Shown here piece after piece: positions 17,336 to 26,195 of a stretch of 64,000 nt of DNA. Under the pieces are notes generated by a model. The model made no database searches and was not told where the DNA came from. It was given only the letters and a program-made list of their open reading frames with translations. Within the stretch, counting starts at the first letter, position 1, and each line of letters begins with the position of its first letter. Origin of the DNA: Nocardioides sp. CER19. GTDB lineage: Bacteria; Actinomycetota; Actinomycetes; Propionibacteriales; Nocardioidaceae. The stretch spans positions 558,001 through 622,000 of the forward strand of contig NZ_JARVWS010000003.1 in NCBI RefSeq assembly GCF_029846275.1, read 5' to 3'. The translations under genes and the position numbers were made by a program.

Positions 17336-18463
17336 TCAGCTGTCGACGGTGATGAGCTCGCGCTCGTCCTCGCTGAGCTCGACTGTCTGGGCGTAGAGGA
17401 GCGCGTTGGCCGGCTTGAAGACGACCTGCACCTGACCGGTGAGCCCAGGGGTGCTGCTCTCGACCTGGACGACCTGGCTGCCGAGCCGCACGTCGTAGTC
17501 GTAGTGCGAGCCGACGTAGGAGGAGGTGAGGACCTCGGTGTCGAGGCGGTTCATGCCGGCCACCTCCTCACCGGCGGGCACGACCTCGAGTCGCTCCGGC
17601 CGGAGCGCCACCGTGACCGTGTCACCGACCGCGACCTGGGTCGAGGAGTGCACCTCCACGACGCCGTCGTTGCAGCCGAGCCGGATCGTGTGTCGCTCGT
17701 CGACGGTCTCCAGGACGGCGCCCTCGAAGAAGTTGCAGCGTCCGACGAACGCGGCGACCTCGGGCGCGGCGGGGCGCTCGTAAATGGAGTGCGGGTCGTC
17801 GACCTGCAGCATGTGACCGCCTGCCATCACCGCGATGCGGTCACTGAGCGCCAGGGCCTCGTCCTGGTCGTGGGTGACGTAGATGGTGGTGATGCCGAGA
17901 TCCTCCTGCAGCCGCTTCAGCCAGGCGCGGGCCTGTTCGCGGAGCTTGGCGTCGAGGTTCGACAGCGGCTCGTCGAGCAGCAGGACGGTGGGCGAGTACA
18001 CGAGGGCGCGGGCCAGCGCGACGCGCTGCTGCTGACCGCCCGAGAGCTGGTGCGGGTAGCGCCCGGAGAGGTCGGCGAGACCGACCTTCTCAAGAGCCTC
18101 GTGGATCAAGGTCCGCTGCTTGTCCCGGGGGATCTTGCGGATCTTCAACGGCATGGCGAGGTTCTTCTCGATCGTCATGTGCGGCCACAGCGCGTAGGAC
18201 TGGAAGACCATGCCGAGGTTCCGCTCCTCCGGCTGGAGGAAGATCTTGCGCTCGGTGTCGACGAACGTGGTGCCGCCGACCGTGATGGAGCCGCCGGTTG
18301 GCTGCTCCAGCCCGGCGATGCAGTTCAACGTAGTCGACTTGCCGCAGCCGGACGGCCCGAGCAGGGTGAAGAACTCCCCGTCCTTGATGGTGAAGCTGTT
18401 GTCGTGCAGGACGGTGTTGTCACCGAACTGCTTCCGCAGGTTGCGGACGGTCAGCTCAGGCAT
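17336..18463 (-). CDS. ABC transporter ATPase (Fe3+/polyamine/carbohydrate-acid importer type)
   Basis: 375 residues from ATG 18463, which overlaps the permease stop by eight bases; the open frame upstream is a shadow. Walker A GPSGCGKST, Q loop VFQSYALWPH, signature LSGGQQQRVALARAL, Walker B VLLLDEPLSNLDA and switch His in YVTHDQDEA are intact. A C-terminal TOBE domain (from about 280) is of the PotA/FbpC/UgpC class. It powers uptake by the adjoining fused permease and lipoprotein. The substrate is likely the sugar acid broken down by the operon. Confidence 0.92.
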   Translation of the reverse strand: MPELTVRNLRKQFGDNTVLHDNSFTIKDGEFFTLLGPSGCGKSTTLNCIAGLEQPTGGSITVGGTTFVDTERKIFLQPEERNLGMVFQSYALWPHMTIEKNLAMPLKIRKIPRDKQRTLIHEALEKVGLADLSGRYPHQLSGGQQQRVALARALVYSPTVLLLDEPLSNLDAKLREQARAWLKRLQEDLGITTIYVTHDQDEALALSDRIAVMAGGHMLQVDDPHSIYERPAAPEVAAFVGRCNFFEGAVLETVDERHTIRLGCNDGVVEVHSSTQVAVGDTVTVALRPERLEVVPAGEEVAGMNRLDTEVLTSSYVGSHYDYDVRLGSQVVQVESSTPGLTGQVQVVFKPANALLYAQTVELSEDERELITVDS

Positions 18464-20228
18464 GGTGCTTTCCCCTCGTGAGCAGGCTGGCGATCGCGAC
18501 GAATGCCGCGGTGATCGCGATCTGGATGGTGGCGAGCGCAGCCACGGCACCGGTGGTGCCTTGGGCCCACAGCTCGAGCATGGTGGTGCCGAGGATGTTG
18601 TTGTCGGCGGAGCTCAGGAAGACCGCGGGCGAGTACTCCTTGAGCATGATGACGAAGACCAGGACCACGGCGCCGATGAAGGCCGGCGTGATCAGGGTGC
18701 GCAGGATCCGGAAGAAGGTCATCACCCAGTCAGCGCCGGCCACCCGGGCCGCGTTGTCCAGCTCGGCGCCGATCTGCATCATTGACGGGGCGACGGAGCC
18801 GAACGCGCTGGGCAGGGCACGGAGCCCGAAGGCGATGACGAGGGCGGTCAGAGTTCCGGGGAGCGCACTGGCCAGGCCGAACGGCGCATAGGCGAACGCC
18901 CAGAAGAACCCGATGCCGATGATGATGCCGGGCACTGCCTGTGGGATGAGGGCGAGGTACTCGACCGAGCGACCGAAGCGGAAGTTCGAGCGTCGGGCGA
19001 CCATCACGGCCAGCAGGGCGATCACGCTCACCACCACCGCGCCGATGCCGGCGACGATCAGGCTATTCCAGATGGACTGGACGTAGGTGTCGTAGCGGGT
19101 GATGGTCGAGTAGTTGTCGGTCGTGACGAAGTCGAGCGGGTTGCGCAGCGGCGTGAAGATCCGGGTGAAGGATCGGGCCACGAGCCCGAGGATGGGGATC
19201 AGCGCACCGAAGACCACGTAGAACGTGATGGCGGCGATGCTCACCCACTTCAGCCAGCCGAGGTCGAGCGGCCGGGGCCGGGTGGCCTTGCCACGGACGG
19301 ACACGAAGCGCGCGGCGTCCTTGAGAAGCTTGGCCTGGACAGCGACCAGGCTGATCGTGACGCACAGGATGATCACAGAGGCGGCGCCGAGCACGCTGTA
19401 GTTGGGGTGGACCGACTGGAGCCCGTTGGTGAAGAGGAAGGTCGAGAAGACGTCGATCCCGACCGGCTGGCCGTAGAGCAGCGGCACGCTGAGCGTCTCG
19501 ATGGACATCGAGAAGATGAGGATCGAGCTGTACACCATCGGCGGTCGCAGCATCGGCACGATCACCTGCGTGAGGATGCGGAACGGGCCGGCGCCGCAGA
19601 CCTGGGCGGCGGCCTCGAGCGAGGCGTCGGACTGACGCAGTGCGTTGGCGCAGAACACGTAGGCGATCGGGGCCAGCGCGACCGCCTCGGTGATCGCCAT
19701 CCCTGGGATCGAGTAGAGGTTCCAGGGCACACCGCCGAAGACGTTACGGAACTCGGTGCTCACGAAACCGGCGGGGCCGTACATGATGATCCAGCCGAAG
19801 CCGAGGATCAGGGACGAGATGAAGAACGGCCACTGCATGGCGAGCGCGAAGAAGCGACCGCCGGGCAACTTGGTGCGTACGACGACCACGGCCATCGGGA
19901 TCGCGATGAGCAGTGTGAGAAGCGTCGTCAGGGTGGCGAAGAGTGCGGTGTTCCAGATGACCCGGCCGAAGCCCGCGTCAGTGAACAGGTGGCGGTAGCC
20001 GTCGAGGGTGAACGCGCCCCCGTCCTCGTAGAGCGGCTCGGAGCGGATCGACTGGATGAGGGTCGGCACGACCGGAGCCAGCACCCAGATCGCCAGGAGA
20101 GCGATCACGGCGTACTGCACCGCCGTGTCCCGGCCGATGCCGAACGGGCGCCGGTACCGCGGAGGACGGAAATCGCGTTCGTCCTCTGGTCGCTGTTCAG
20201 GTGCGACGGGGCTGGTGAGGGTTGCCAT
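18456..20228 (-). CDS. ABC transporter permease, two fused membrane domains (FbpB/ThiP type)
   Basis: 590 residues with two repeated BPD_transp_1 domains in one chain (about 70-290 and 350-580), giving about twelve membrane helices. EAA-like loops are seen near EAAAQVCGAGPFRILTQVIVPML and DNAARVAGADWVMTFFRILRTLITPA. Such fused permeases are typical of iron(III), thiamine and phosphonate-type importers whose binding protein resembles ferric-ion or putrescine binders. It lies between the lipoprotein and ATPase genes. Confidence 0.9.
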   Translation of the reverse strand: MATLTSPVAPEQRPEDERDFRPPRYRRPFGIGRDTAVQYAVIALLAIWVLAPVVPTLIQSIRSEPLYEDGGAFTLDGYRHLFTDAGFGRVIWNTALFATLTTLLTLLIAIPMAVVVVRTKLPGGRFFALAMQWPFFISSLILGFGWIIMYGPAGFVSTEFRNVFGGVPWNLYSIPGMAITEAVALAPIAYVFCANALRQSDASLEAAAQVCGAGPFRILTQVIVPMLRPPMVYSSILIFSMSIETLSVPLLYGQPVGIDVFSTFLFTNGLQSVHPNYSVLGAASVIILCVTISLVAVQAKLLKDAARFVSVRGKATRPRPLDLGWLKWVSIAAITFYVVFGALIPILGLVARSFTRIFTPLRNPLDFVTTDNYSTITRYDTYVQSIWNSLIVAGIGAVVVSVIALLAVMVARRSNFRFGRSVEYLALIPQAVPGIIIGIGFFWAFAYAPFGLASALPGTLTALVIAFGLRALPSAFGSVAPSMMQIGAELDNAARVAGADWVMTFFRILRTLITPAFIGAVVLVFVIMLKEYSPAVFLSSADNNILGTTMLELWAQGTTGAVAALATIQIAITAAFVAIASLLTRGKHHA

Positions 20229-20276
20229 GGTGTGGCTCCGATCGTGGGACTTGTGTCGGTGCTGTCTAGGCGGTCG

Positions 20277-21440
20277 TCACTGCTTGACGAGCGCGTTGAA
20301 CTTGTCGAGCCACGCGGTGGAGTCCTCCTTGGAGACCACCTCGTACTTGACCGGGATCACCTTGTCCTGGCCGACCTTGGAGACGAGCTCCTGATAGGTG
20401 TGCAGCCCGGGGCCAGAGATCCCTTCGCGGTAGGACGAGAGGCCGCCCTCGGCGACCGCGCGCTGGCCCTCCTCCGAGAGGACGAAGTCGACGAAGAGCT
20501 TGGCGGTGGCCGGGTCGGGCGCATCCGCGGCGATGCCGACACCGCGCGGCAGGACACTGGTGCCGTCGGAGGGGTAGGTGACCTGGACCAGGCCGTCGCT
20601 GTCGTCGACGACCGGGAAGGCCGGTCCGCCGCTGATGAAGAACCCGGCGACGTACTCACCGGAGGTGATCTTCTCGAGCTGGGTGCCCGAGGACGTCTCC
20701 GGCCGCGCGGCCGGCAGCAGCGTCTCGAAGTCGGTCCACGCCTGGGGGTTGGCGTCGGTGAACGCCTTGGTGACCGAGAAGCCGAAGGAGCTCTCCGGGT
20801 CGCGCACGGTGATCTTGTTCTCGAACTTCTTCGGGTCGGCCTTCACCATCTCCGCGAGGTCGTGGATGCTGGTGGGCGCCTTGTCCATGAGCGAGGTGTT
20901 GTAGGCGATGGTCATGGGGTCCTTCGACATCGCGTAAACGTTGGGGAGCAGCTGCGCGTCGGGCATCTCTGCCAGCTCAGCCGGCTTGTAGGCCTCGAGG
21001 ACGTCGGGGCGCTGCGCGAACTCCGCCCAGGCGGAGGCGGCGTTGGAGACGATCAGGTCGACGGGCGAGGAGCCGGTGGCGTGCTCGCTCAGTACCTTCT
21101 GGAACACCTCGTCGCTGTCGAGGTCGTTGGCAGAGACCTTCTTGACCCACGGAAACTTTTTCTGGAAGTCGCGGAAGATCGGCGCCCAGTTCTCCTCGGA
21201 GGTGTTGGAGTAGATGGTCAGCTCGCCGCCCTCCTTCTTCGAGGCGTCAAGAACGCTGGAGTAGTCCGCCGGGTAGTAGCTCGGCACCTCAGAGACGGCG
21301 ATCTTGTTCTCCTTCGGCTTCTCCGCGGCGTCACCGCCGCCACCACAGGCGGCGAGCGACGACAGCGCGACGACGCCGGCGACGGCCAGGGCGAACCTGG
21401 ATCCACGATGAAGCCCGAGCTTGGCCTGACTTGTCTTCAT
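20277..21440 (-). CDS. ABC transporter substrate-binding lipoprotein
   Basis: 387 residues. A lipoprotein signal is clear: basic KLGLHRGSRFAL, hydrophobic stretch, lipobox LAAC with Cys near residue 33, then a Gly-rich linker. The mature part resembles the bacterial extracellular solute-binding protein family 1/6 (SILTIYSNTSEENWAPIFRDFQKKFPWVKKVSAND). It is anchored outside the membrane and hands ligand to the fused permease. It is the first gene of the ten-gene operon; GAGGAG lies about six bases before the ATG. Ferric-ion-type binders of this family also take carboxylates and phosphorylated sugars, so the ligand is not fixed by homology. Confidence 0.9.
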   Translation of the reverse strand: MKTSQAKLGLHRGSRFALAVAGVVALSSLAACGGGGDAAEKPKENKIAVSEVPSYYPADYSSVLDASKKEGGELTIYSNTSEENWAPIFRDFQKKFPWVKKVSANDLDSDEVFQKVLSEHATGSSPVDLIVSNAASAWAEFAQRPDVLEAYKPAELAEMPDAQLLPNVYAMSKDPMTIAYNTSLMDKAPTSIHDLAEMVKADPKKFENKITVRDPESSFGFSVTKAFTDANPQAWTDFETLLPAARPETSSGTQLEKITSGEYVAGFFISGGPAFPVVDDSDGLVQVTYPSDGTSVLPRGVGIAADAPDPATAKLFVDFVLSEEGQRAVAEGGLSSYREGISGPGLHTYQELVSKVGQDKVIPVKYEVVSKEDSTAWLDKFNALVKQ

Positions 21441-21493
21441 GAACCGCTCCTCAGTGCAACGGCAAGAGTGATGTGACGGCGACCACTGTGCTC

Positions 21494-21501
21494 GTTATAA
21501 C
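21494..21501. promoter_or_regulatory. GTTATAAC palindrome, probable GntR operator (importer side)
   Basis: A perfect 8-bp palindrome 53 bases before the start of the binding-protein gene. An identical copy lies 177 bp away near the GntR gene. GT-N4-AC is the usual core of FadR/GntR-type operators. Confidence 0.7.
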
Positions 21502-21533
21502 CTATGACCGTCAAGCCTCAAGGAGGAAAGTTT

Positions 21534-21560
21534 GTGACGACCGGCATCGCCCGAGACTGA
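21534..21560 (+). other. Possible 8-codon leader ORF with a strong ribosome binding site
   Basis: AAGGAGGAAAGTTT is followed directly by GTG and seven sense codons (MTTGIARD) then TGA. A near-perfect Shine-Dalgarno in the intergenic region, pointing to the GntR gene 140 bases on, is unexpected. It may be a leader peptide or the relic of an earlier GntR start. Confidence 0.35.
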
Positions 21561-21670
21561 TTCTGGCTGGTCTGACGTGGGAAAACCGTCACCTCGCCCG
21601 ATTCGCAGAAGTCGACGCGGACGTTTCTCTCGATCGTCTGTGGCTTCATTCGAGCGGGCATGTGGGCTAC

Positions 21671-21678
21671 GTTATAAC
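21671..21678. promoter_or_regulatory. GTTATAAC palindrome, probable GntR operator (regulator side)
   Basis: Second exact copy of GTTATAAC, 23 bases before the GntR start codon, where bound regulator would block its own translation or transcription start. With the copy at 21494 it brackets the divergent promoter region. Confidence 0.7.
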
Positions 21679-21700
21679 CAGCGGTACCTGAGGAGGCCCC

Positions 21701-22399
21701 ATGTCTGAGCCCGCCGGGCTGTACGTCACCAAGAGCGACTTCGCCTACACACGTCTGCGCGAGGGCATCCTCTCGGGCGAGTTCGCGCCCGGCGCCGTGC
21801 TGCAGCAGGCCATGCTGGCGAAGACGATCGGGATCAGCACCACCCCCTTGCGCGAGGCCCTGCGCCGGCTCATGACCGAAGGGCTGGTCGAGCTGGACGC
21901 GCACCGCGACGCGCGGGTCTCGCCGCTCACCGCGGAGGAGGCTCGCGACCTGTTGGAGATCCGCCTATCGCTCGACCCACTGGCTGCCTCGCTCGCCGCG
22001 CAGCGACGGACGAAAGAGGACATCCGTCTCATGCGCGAGCGGCTGGACCATACGAAGCCTCTGCTTAGCAACCCGACCATCCCTGATCTCACCGCGCACC
22101 GAGCCTTTCACCAGGCGGTGTACGAGGCCTCGCACAACGACCTGCTGATCTCGACGCTCAACGGACTGTGGGACAAGGCTGATCGGTATCGCCGGATGGG
22201 CCTGGAGGTGCAGCGCAGCCAGGAGGAGCGCGATCAGAAGGACGAGGAGCACCACGCACTGGTGGACGCGATCGTGAGCGGCGAGGCAGAGCTCGCTGCA
22301 GCGGTAATGCTTCAGCACATCAACACCAGCTTGGGCGCGAAGGCGGCCGACCGGCTCGGCGCCGGCACTCCATCCGCCACCGTGACGTCCCTGTCCTGA
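21701..22399 (+). CDS. GntR-family regulator (FCD subfamily)
   Basis: 232 residues. Winged helix at about 10-75 (FAYTRLREGILSGEFAPGAVLQQAMLAKTIGISTTPLREALRRLMTEGLVEL), followed by an all-helical FCD ligand domain with metal-type residues (LEIRLSLDP, HRAFHQAVYEASHNDLL, EEHHALVDAI). FCD regulators usually bind carboxylic acids such as gluconate, lactate or fumarate. AGGAGG lies seven bases before the ATG. Placement between the importer operon and an MFS carrier, with two palindromes in the gap, makes it the likely repressor of the sugar-acid locus, released by a pathway acid. Confidence 0.92.
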   Translation: MSEPAGLYVTKSDFAYTRLREGILSGEFAPGAVLQQAMLAKTIGISTTPLREALRRLMTEGLVELDAHRDARVSPLTAEEARDLLEIRLSLDPLAASLAAQRRTKEDIRLMRERLDHTKPLLSNPTIPDLTAHRAFHQAVYEASHNDLLISTLNGLWDKADRYRRMGLEVQRSQEERDQKDEEHHALVDAIVSGEAELAAAVMLQHINTSLGAKAADRLGAGTPSATVTSLS

Positions 22400-22417
22400 C
22401 CATTCACCAGCCGCCCG

Positions 22418-23614
22418 ATGCGCCGACTCCACGCGATGAGCCACGGGTGGCAGGCCGCATTCGTGGCCAACACGATCGTGGTGCAGGCTGTCACCTTCGT
22501 GGTCCGCCCCAGCGCCACCTACCGCGCTCTCGAGCTCGGCGTCGGCGCGCAGTGGCTCGGTCTGATGAGCGCCAGCTTCGCGATCGTGCCGCTCCTGGTC
22601 GCGGTCCAACTTGGCCGCACCGTCGACCGCATCGGCGAACGACGCGTCATGGTCACTGGAGCTGTGCTGGCCACCGCGGCCGGAGCCGTCCTGGTCTTCC
22701 TCGGCGACTATGTCTGGGGACTGCTAGTCGGGTTTATCCTGCTGGGAACCGGGCATCTCGGCTCCGTGGTGGCCCAGCAGGCGCTGGTCGCGAACCGCAC
22801 GGACGCCTCCCGCTACGACAGCGTGTTCGGCAGGTACACATTCGCCGCCTCACTCGGCCAGGCCATCGGCCCGGGACTGATCATCGTGTCCGGCCGCTCG
22901 CAGGCCATCCCCCATACCCACACGATCTTCGTCTGGGCCACCTTGCTCAGCCTGACACTGATCGCCACGGCGGCCGCCGTGCCGAGTCAGGAGCGGCCCA
23001 TGGGCGCTGCCGAACGGCGTGAAGGCTCGGTCGCCTCTCTGCTGCGCCGGCGAGAACTCGTGCTGGCACTAACGGTCAGTTGCGTCGTACAGGCCGCCGT
23101 GGACATTACGGTCGTCTACCTTCCCGCGCTCGGCAGCGAACGCTCCGTGGCGGCGGGAACGGTCGGCGCACTGCTGACGGTCCGAGCAGTGGCCAGCATG
23201 GGCTCTCGACTGTTCCTCGGCCGTCTCGTCGACCTGCTGGGACGCGCGCGCCTGCTCACCACCAGCGTGTCGGTAGCCGCCGTCACCATGGCCGCGCTCG
23301 CCTTCGTCTCCAGCACACCGACGCTCTTCCTGCTCGTCCTGGGCATGGGCTTCGGCCTGGGATGCGGACAACCGCTCACCATGTCATGGCTCGCCGAGTC
23401 GAGCCCGCCCGGCCTACGCGGGCGGGCAATGTCGCTGCGGCTGACCGGCAACCGGCTCGGACAGGTCGTCCTACCTTCAGCCGCCGGCGTGCTCGCCATC
23501 GGCTCTGGAGCGGGCGCCGTGCTGTGCGCCACGGGCGTCTCCCTCGCAGCTGTCGCCGTGCTTTCTCGGAGCATTGGCTCCCCTGGTCAAGCCCCCACCA
23601 CCCCAACCACCTGA
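22418..23614 (+). CDS. MFS transporter
   Basis: 398 residues with twelve predicted membrane segments and a loop 2-3 motif (QLGRTVDRIGERRVMV) repeated in weaker form in the second half (FLGRLVDLLGRARLLT). It follows the GntR gene by 18 bases on the same strand and precedes rraA by 26, so it belongs to the short divergent operon. It could import the sugar acid or export a by-product; sequence does not decide. ATG at 22436 is an alternative start. Confidence 0.85.
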   Translation: MRRLHAMSHGWQAAFVANTIVVQAVTFVVRPSATYRALELGVGAQWLGLMSASFAIVPLLVAVQLGRTVDRIGERRVMVTGAVLATAAGAVLVFLGDYVWGLLVGFILLGTGHLGSVVAQQALVANRTDASRYDSVFGRYTFAASLGQAIGPGLIIVSGRSQAIPHTHTIFVWATLLSLTLIATAAAVPSQERPMGAAERREGSVASLLRRRELVLALTVSCVVQAAVDITVVYLPALGSERSVAAGTVGALLTVRAVASMGSRLFLGRLVDLLGRARLLTTSVSVAAVTMAALAFVSSTPTLFLLVLGMGFGLGCGQPLTMSWLAESSPPGLRGRAMSLRLTGNRLGQVVLPSAAGVLAIGSGAGAVLCATGVSLAAVAVLSRSIGSPGQAPTTPTT

Positions 23615-23640
23615 GCAGCAATCTTCAGAAGGGAACCTCG

Positions 23641-24135
23641 ATGACCCAGTTCATCCCCACCGCCGACCTGTATGACGAGCACGGCGACGCACTCCACTCC
23701 TGCGACACGCAGTTCCGTCAGTTCGGCCCAAAGTCGCGTTTCCAGGGCGAGATCGTGACCGTCCGCTCTCACGAGGACAACGCGCTGCTCAAGAAGGTGG
23801 TCAGCGAACCCGGCCACGGCAAGGTCGTCGTCGTTGACGCCGGTGGGTCGGTGCACTGTGCGATGATGGGCGACAAGATGGCGCAGATCGCCGCCGACAA
23901 TGGCTGGGAGGGCGCCGTCATCTTCGGCGCCATCCGTGATGCAGACGCTCTCGGCGGGATCGACCTCGGCGTGAAGGCGCTCGGCACCAACCCGCGCAAG
24001 TCCCACAAACACGGTGCCGGCGAGACGGACGTGGTCGTCAGCTTCGGCGGCGCGGTCTTCACCCCAGGCGCCTATGTCGTGTGCGATGAGGACGGCGTCG
24101 TTGTGCTGCCGGACTCCTCGCCGTCACCAGCGTGA
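23641..24135 (+). CDS. RraA-family protein (HMG aldolase / oxaloacetate decarboxylase-like)
   Basis: 164 residues, full length for the RraA fold: TADLYDEHGDAL, RFQGEIVTVRSHEDNALLKKVV, GKVVVVDAGGSVHCAMMGDKMAQIAADNGWEGAVIFGAIRDADAL. The RD pair after GAI is the metal/substrate-binding signature of the aldolase branch, which cleaves 4-hydroxy-4-methyl-2-oxoglutarate and decarboxylates oxaloacetate; RNase E inhibitor members look very similar. In a sugar-acid locus the aldolase or decarboxylase role is more likely. Good RBS (AGAAGGGA) sits before ATG 23641. Confidence 0.8.
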   Translation: MTQFIPTADLYDEHGDALHSCDTQFRQFGPKSRFQGEIVTVRSHEDNALLKKVVSEPGHGKVVVVDAGGSVHCAMMGDKMAQIAADNGWEGAVIFGAIRDADALGGIDLGVKALGTNPRKSHKHGAGETDVVVSFGGAVFTPGAYVVCDEDGVVVLPDSSPSPA

Positions 24136-24148
24136 CCGACGAACCTAG

Positions 24149-24178
24149 CCGGCGACCGCCTGCTCGGGCGGGCGCCGG
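24149..24178 (+). terminator. Hairpin terminator after rraA
   Basis: A 12-bp stem with one mismatch: CCGGCGACCGCC (24149-24160) pairs with GGCGGGCGCCGG (24167-24178). It begins 14 bases after the rraA stop. No T tract, as is common in high-GC actinobacteria. Confidence 0.6.
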
Positions 24179-24638
24179 ATGGCATCCCTTGGCGTATCCG
24201 GTCAGGGTCTGGCTCATACCGGGCCGTTCGTTATACCGATGGTCCGGTCACTCCCACGGTCACTCCCCCGACAAGATCCCCGAGATGACGAACGCGACCG
24301 TCTGCCACAGGGAGAGGGTGAGGTCCATTTGCACTGGCGCCCTGGCTGAGTCGACACGGAACGGCTCCCAGCACACCGACTATTCAGCGAGGCTCCAGCG
24401 TCACCCCAACCAGATCCACTTCGAACCGTTCGCGCGGACGCGAGTGGCACGCAGAGGCAATCGGGCGGCGCGCTCAAGCAATGTGCGATCGATGGCGTGG
24501 AGAAGTTTGGTACCACGTCGGGTTCACGACCTCCTGGCGTTGGACCGCGAGTCGTCAACTAGCCCTTCGATGAAGGGCGGCTGACCGACGCTTCATCGTT
24601 CGAGGCATCCACAACTGAACGCGAGAGTGAGAGCCGAA
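24179..24638. other. Intergenic stretch without a recognisable gene
   Basis: About 460 bases. An open frame covers much of it on plus, but its product has no family resemblance and unlike composition. A near-copy of the GntR palindrome (GTTATACC, 24230-24237, one base off) is present close to rraA. The region presumably holds the promoter of the aldehyde dehydrogenase gene. Confidence 0.45.
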
Positions 24639-26057
24639 GTGAGCACCTACGCCGTCACCAACCCCGCCACCGGCGAGACGTTGAAGGAATATCCGGAGAT
24701 CACCGACGCCGAGCTTCGGGCGGCAATTGAGCGGGCGGGGGCGGCCGCCGCCTGGGCCCGCGGTTCGAGCGTGTTCGAACGTGCGGTCCTCGTCCGTGCT
24801 GTTGGCGACCTGCACTATGAGCGCCGCGAACAACTCGCCGAGATCGTGATGCGCGAGATGGGAAAGCCGTTTGAGCAGGCGCTGATCGAGGTGGACTACG
24901 CAGGCGCGATTTACCACTTCTACGCCGACCAGGCTGAGACACTCCTCGCCGATGAGCCGATCGACCTGGTCCGCGGAGGCGGCAGCGCAATCATCCGTCG
25001 GAGCCAGTTCGGCGTCCTGCTCGGAATCATGCCGTGGAACTTTCCCTACTATCAGGTCGCGCGGTTCGCGGCGCCCAACCTTGTCGTCGGGAACCCGATC
25101 CTGCTCAAGCACGCGCCCCAGTGCCCGGAGTCGGCTGAGGCGATCCACGCGATGTTCGACGACGCGGGCTTTCCGCGCGGTGCCTACGAGAACATCTACG
25201 CTACGAACGCCCAGGTCGAGTCCGTCATCGCCGACCCGCGGGTTCGCGGCGTCTCGGTTACCGGGTCGGAGCGGGCGGGCGCAGCGGTGGCGGAACTTGC
25301 GGGCCGCCACCTGAAGAAGATCGTCCTTGAGTTGGGTGGGTCGGATCCGTTTCTTCTCCTTGGCACCGACGACCTCGACGCGGTCGTGGAAGCCGCTGCG
25401 ACCGTACGGCTCGAGAACACTGGTCAAGCGTGCAACGCCGCCAAGCGCTTCATCATCATCGATCATCTCTACGACGCCTTTCTCGAGAAGTTCAAGGCGG
25501 TCTTCGAGACTGCGACACCTGGTGACCCCGCCGTCCGAGGAACCGAGATCGGCCCCCTGTCCTCAGCCGCCGCTGCGGCGCGGCTTCGTGATCAGGTCGA
25601 CCGGGCCGTCGCAGCCGGCGCATCTGTCGTGGTTGGCGGAGGGCAGCACGGCAACTTCTTCGAACCGACGATCCTCACCGGGATCACGCCCGGCGACGAA
25701 GCCTCCCAAGAGGAGTTCTTTGGACCAGTCGCGCAGGTCTACCGGGCCAGCGACGAGGCTGAAGCGGTAGCGATCGCGAACCTCACGCCGTTCGGGCTGG
25801 GCTCGTACGTGATGACCAATGACCAGGACCAAGCGGACCGCGTGGCCAATCAAATCGAAGCAGGCATGGTGTTCGTCAACATCGTGCTCGCTGACAGCCC
25901 CGAGCTTCCATTCGGCGGCATCAAGCGATCTGGTTTCGGGCGCGAACTTGGTCGCTCCGGAGCCGACGAGTTCGTCAACAAGAAGCTCATTCGGTCAGCG
26001 GCCCCCGGCGACGGTCCCCTCCAGCACTTCGCGGCGGGGCAGCAAGTAGGCGTCTAG
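24639..26057 (+). CDS. NAD(P)-dependent aldehyde dehydrogenase, succinate-semialdehyde type
   Basis: About 472 residues from GTG 24639 (VSTYAVTNPATGE); GTG 24627 is possible. Class marks: GIMPWNFPYYQ, LKHAPQCPESA, VSVTGSERAGA for the cofactor, catalytic Glu in LELGGSDPF and catalytic Cys in NTGQACNAAKRF, and LPFGGIKRSGFGRELG at the end. The family oxidises succinate semialdehyde or similar omega-oxo acids to the acids. It stands alone between a terminator and a small gene on the other strand. Both GABA breakdown and detoxification of an aldehyde from the amine pathways nearby are possible. Confidence 0.88.
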   Translation: MSTYAVTNPATGETLKEYPEITDAELRAAIERAGAAAAWARGSSVFERAVLVRAVGDLHYERREQLAEIVMREMGKPFEQALIEVDYAGAIYHFYADQAETLLADEPIDLVRGGGSAIIRRSQFGVLLGIMPWNFPYYQVARFAAPNLVVGNPILLKHAPQCPESAEAIHAMFDDAGFPRGAYENIYATNAQVESVIADPRVRGVSVTGSERAGAAVAELAGRHLKKIVLELGGSDPFLLLGTDDLDAVVEAAATVRLENTGQACNAAKRFIIIDHLYDAFLEKFKAVFETATPGDPAVRGTEIGPLSSAAAAARLRDQVDRAVAAGASVVVGGGQHGNFFEPTILTGITPGDEASQEEFFGPVAQVYRASDEAEAVAIANLTPFGLGSYVMTNDQDQADRVANQIEAGMVFVNIVLADSPELPFGGIKRSGFGRELGRSGADEFVNKKLIRSAAPGDGPLQHFAAGQQVGV

Positions 26058-26195
26058 TGGTCCCGGCAGCGGCCCGGGAGGCAAACCTGACCCGCTTGAC
26101 AGCGAAACCAGTCAGGCGGTTGGCCGGTGACGCCCTCGCCTCCGGTGCTCGTCTCGGTGACCGTGCCATCGCGAGGGATCCGGGCAGCGCGGCCG

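Noticed and set aside
21473..21691. 72-codon open frame across the GntR divergent gap
   Set aside because: It covers both palindromes and the promoter region and its product has no family resemblance; regulatory DNA explains the stretch better.
24132..24584. Open frame after rraA on plus
   Set aside because: It begins at the rraA stop and runs through its terminator hairpin; composition is unlike the neighbours.
26061..26079. Terminator after the aldehyde dehydrogenase gene
   Set aside because: The stem is only 6 bp with a 7-base loop, too weak to call.
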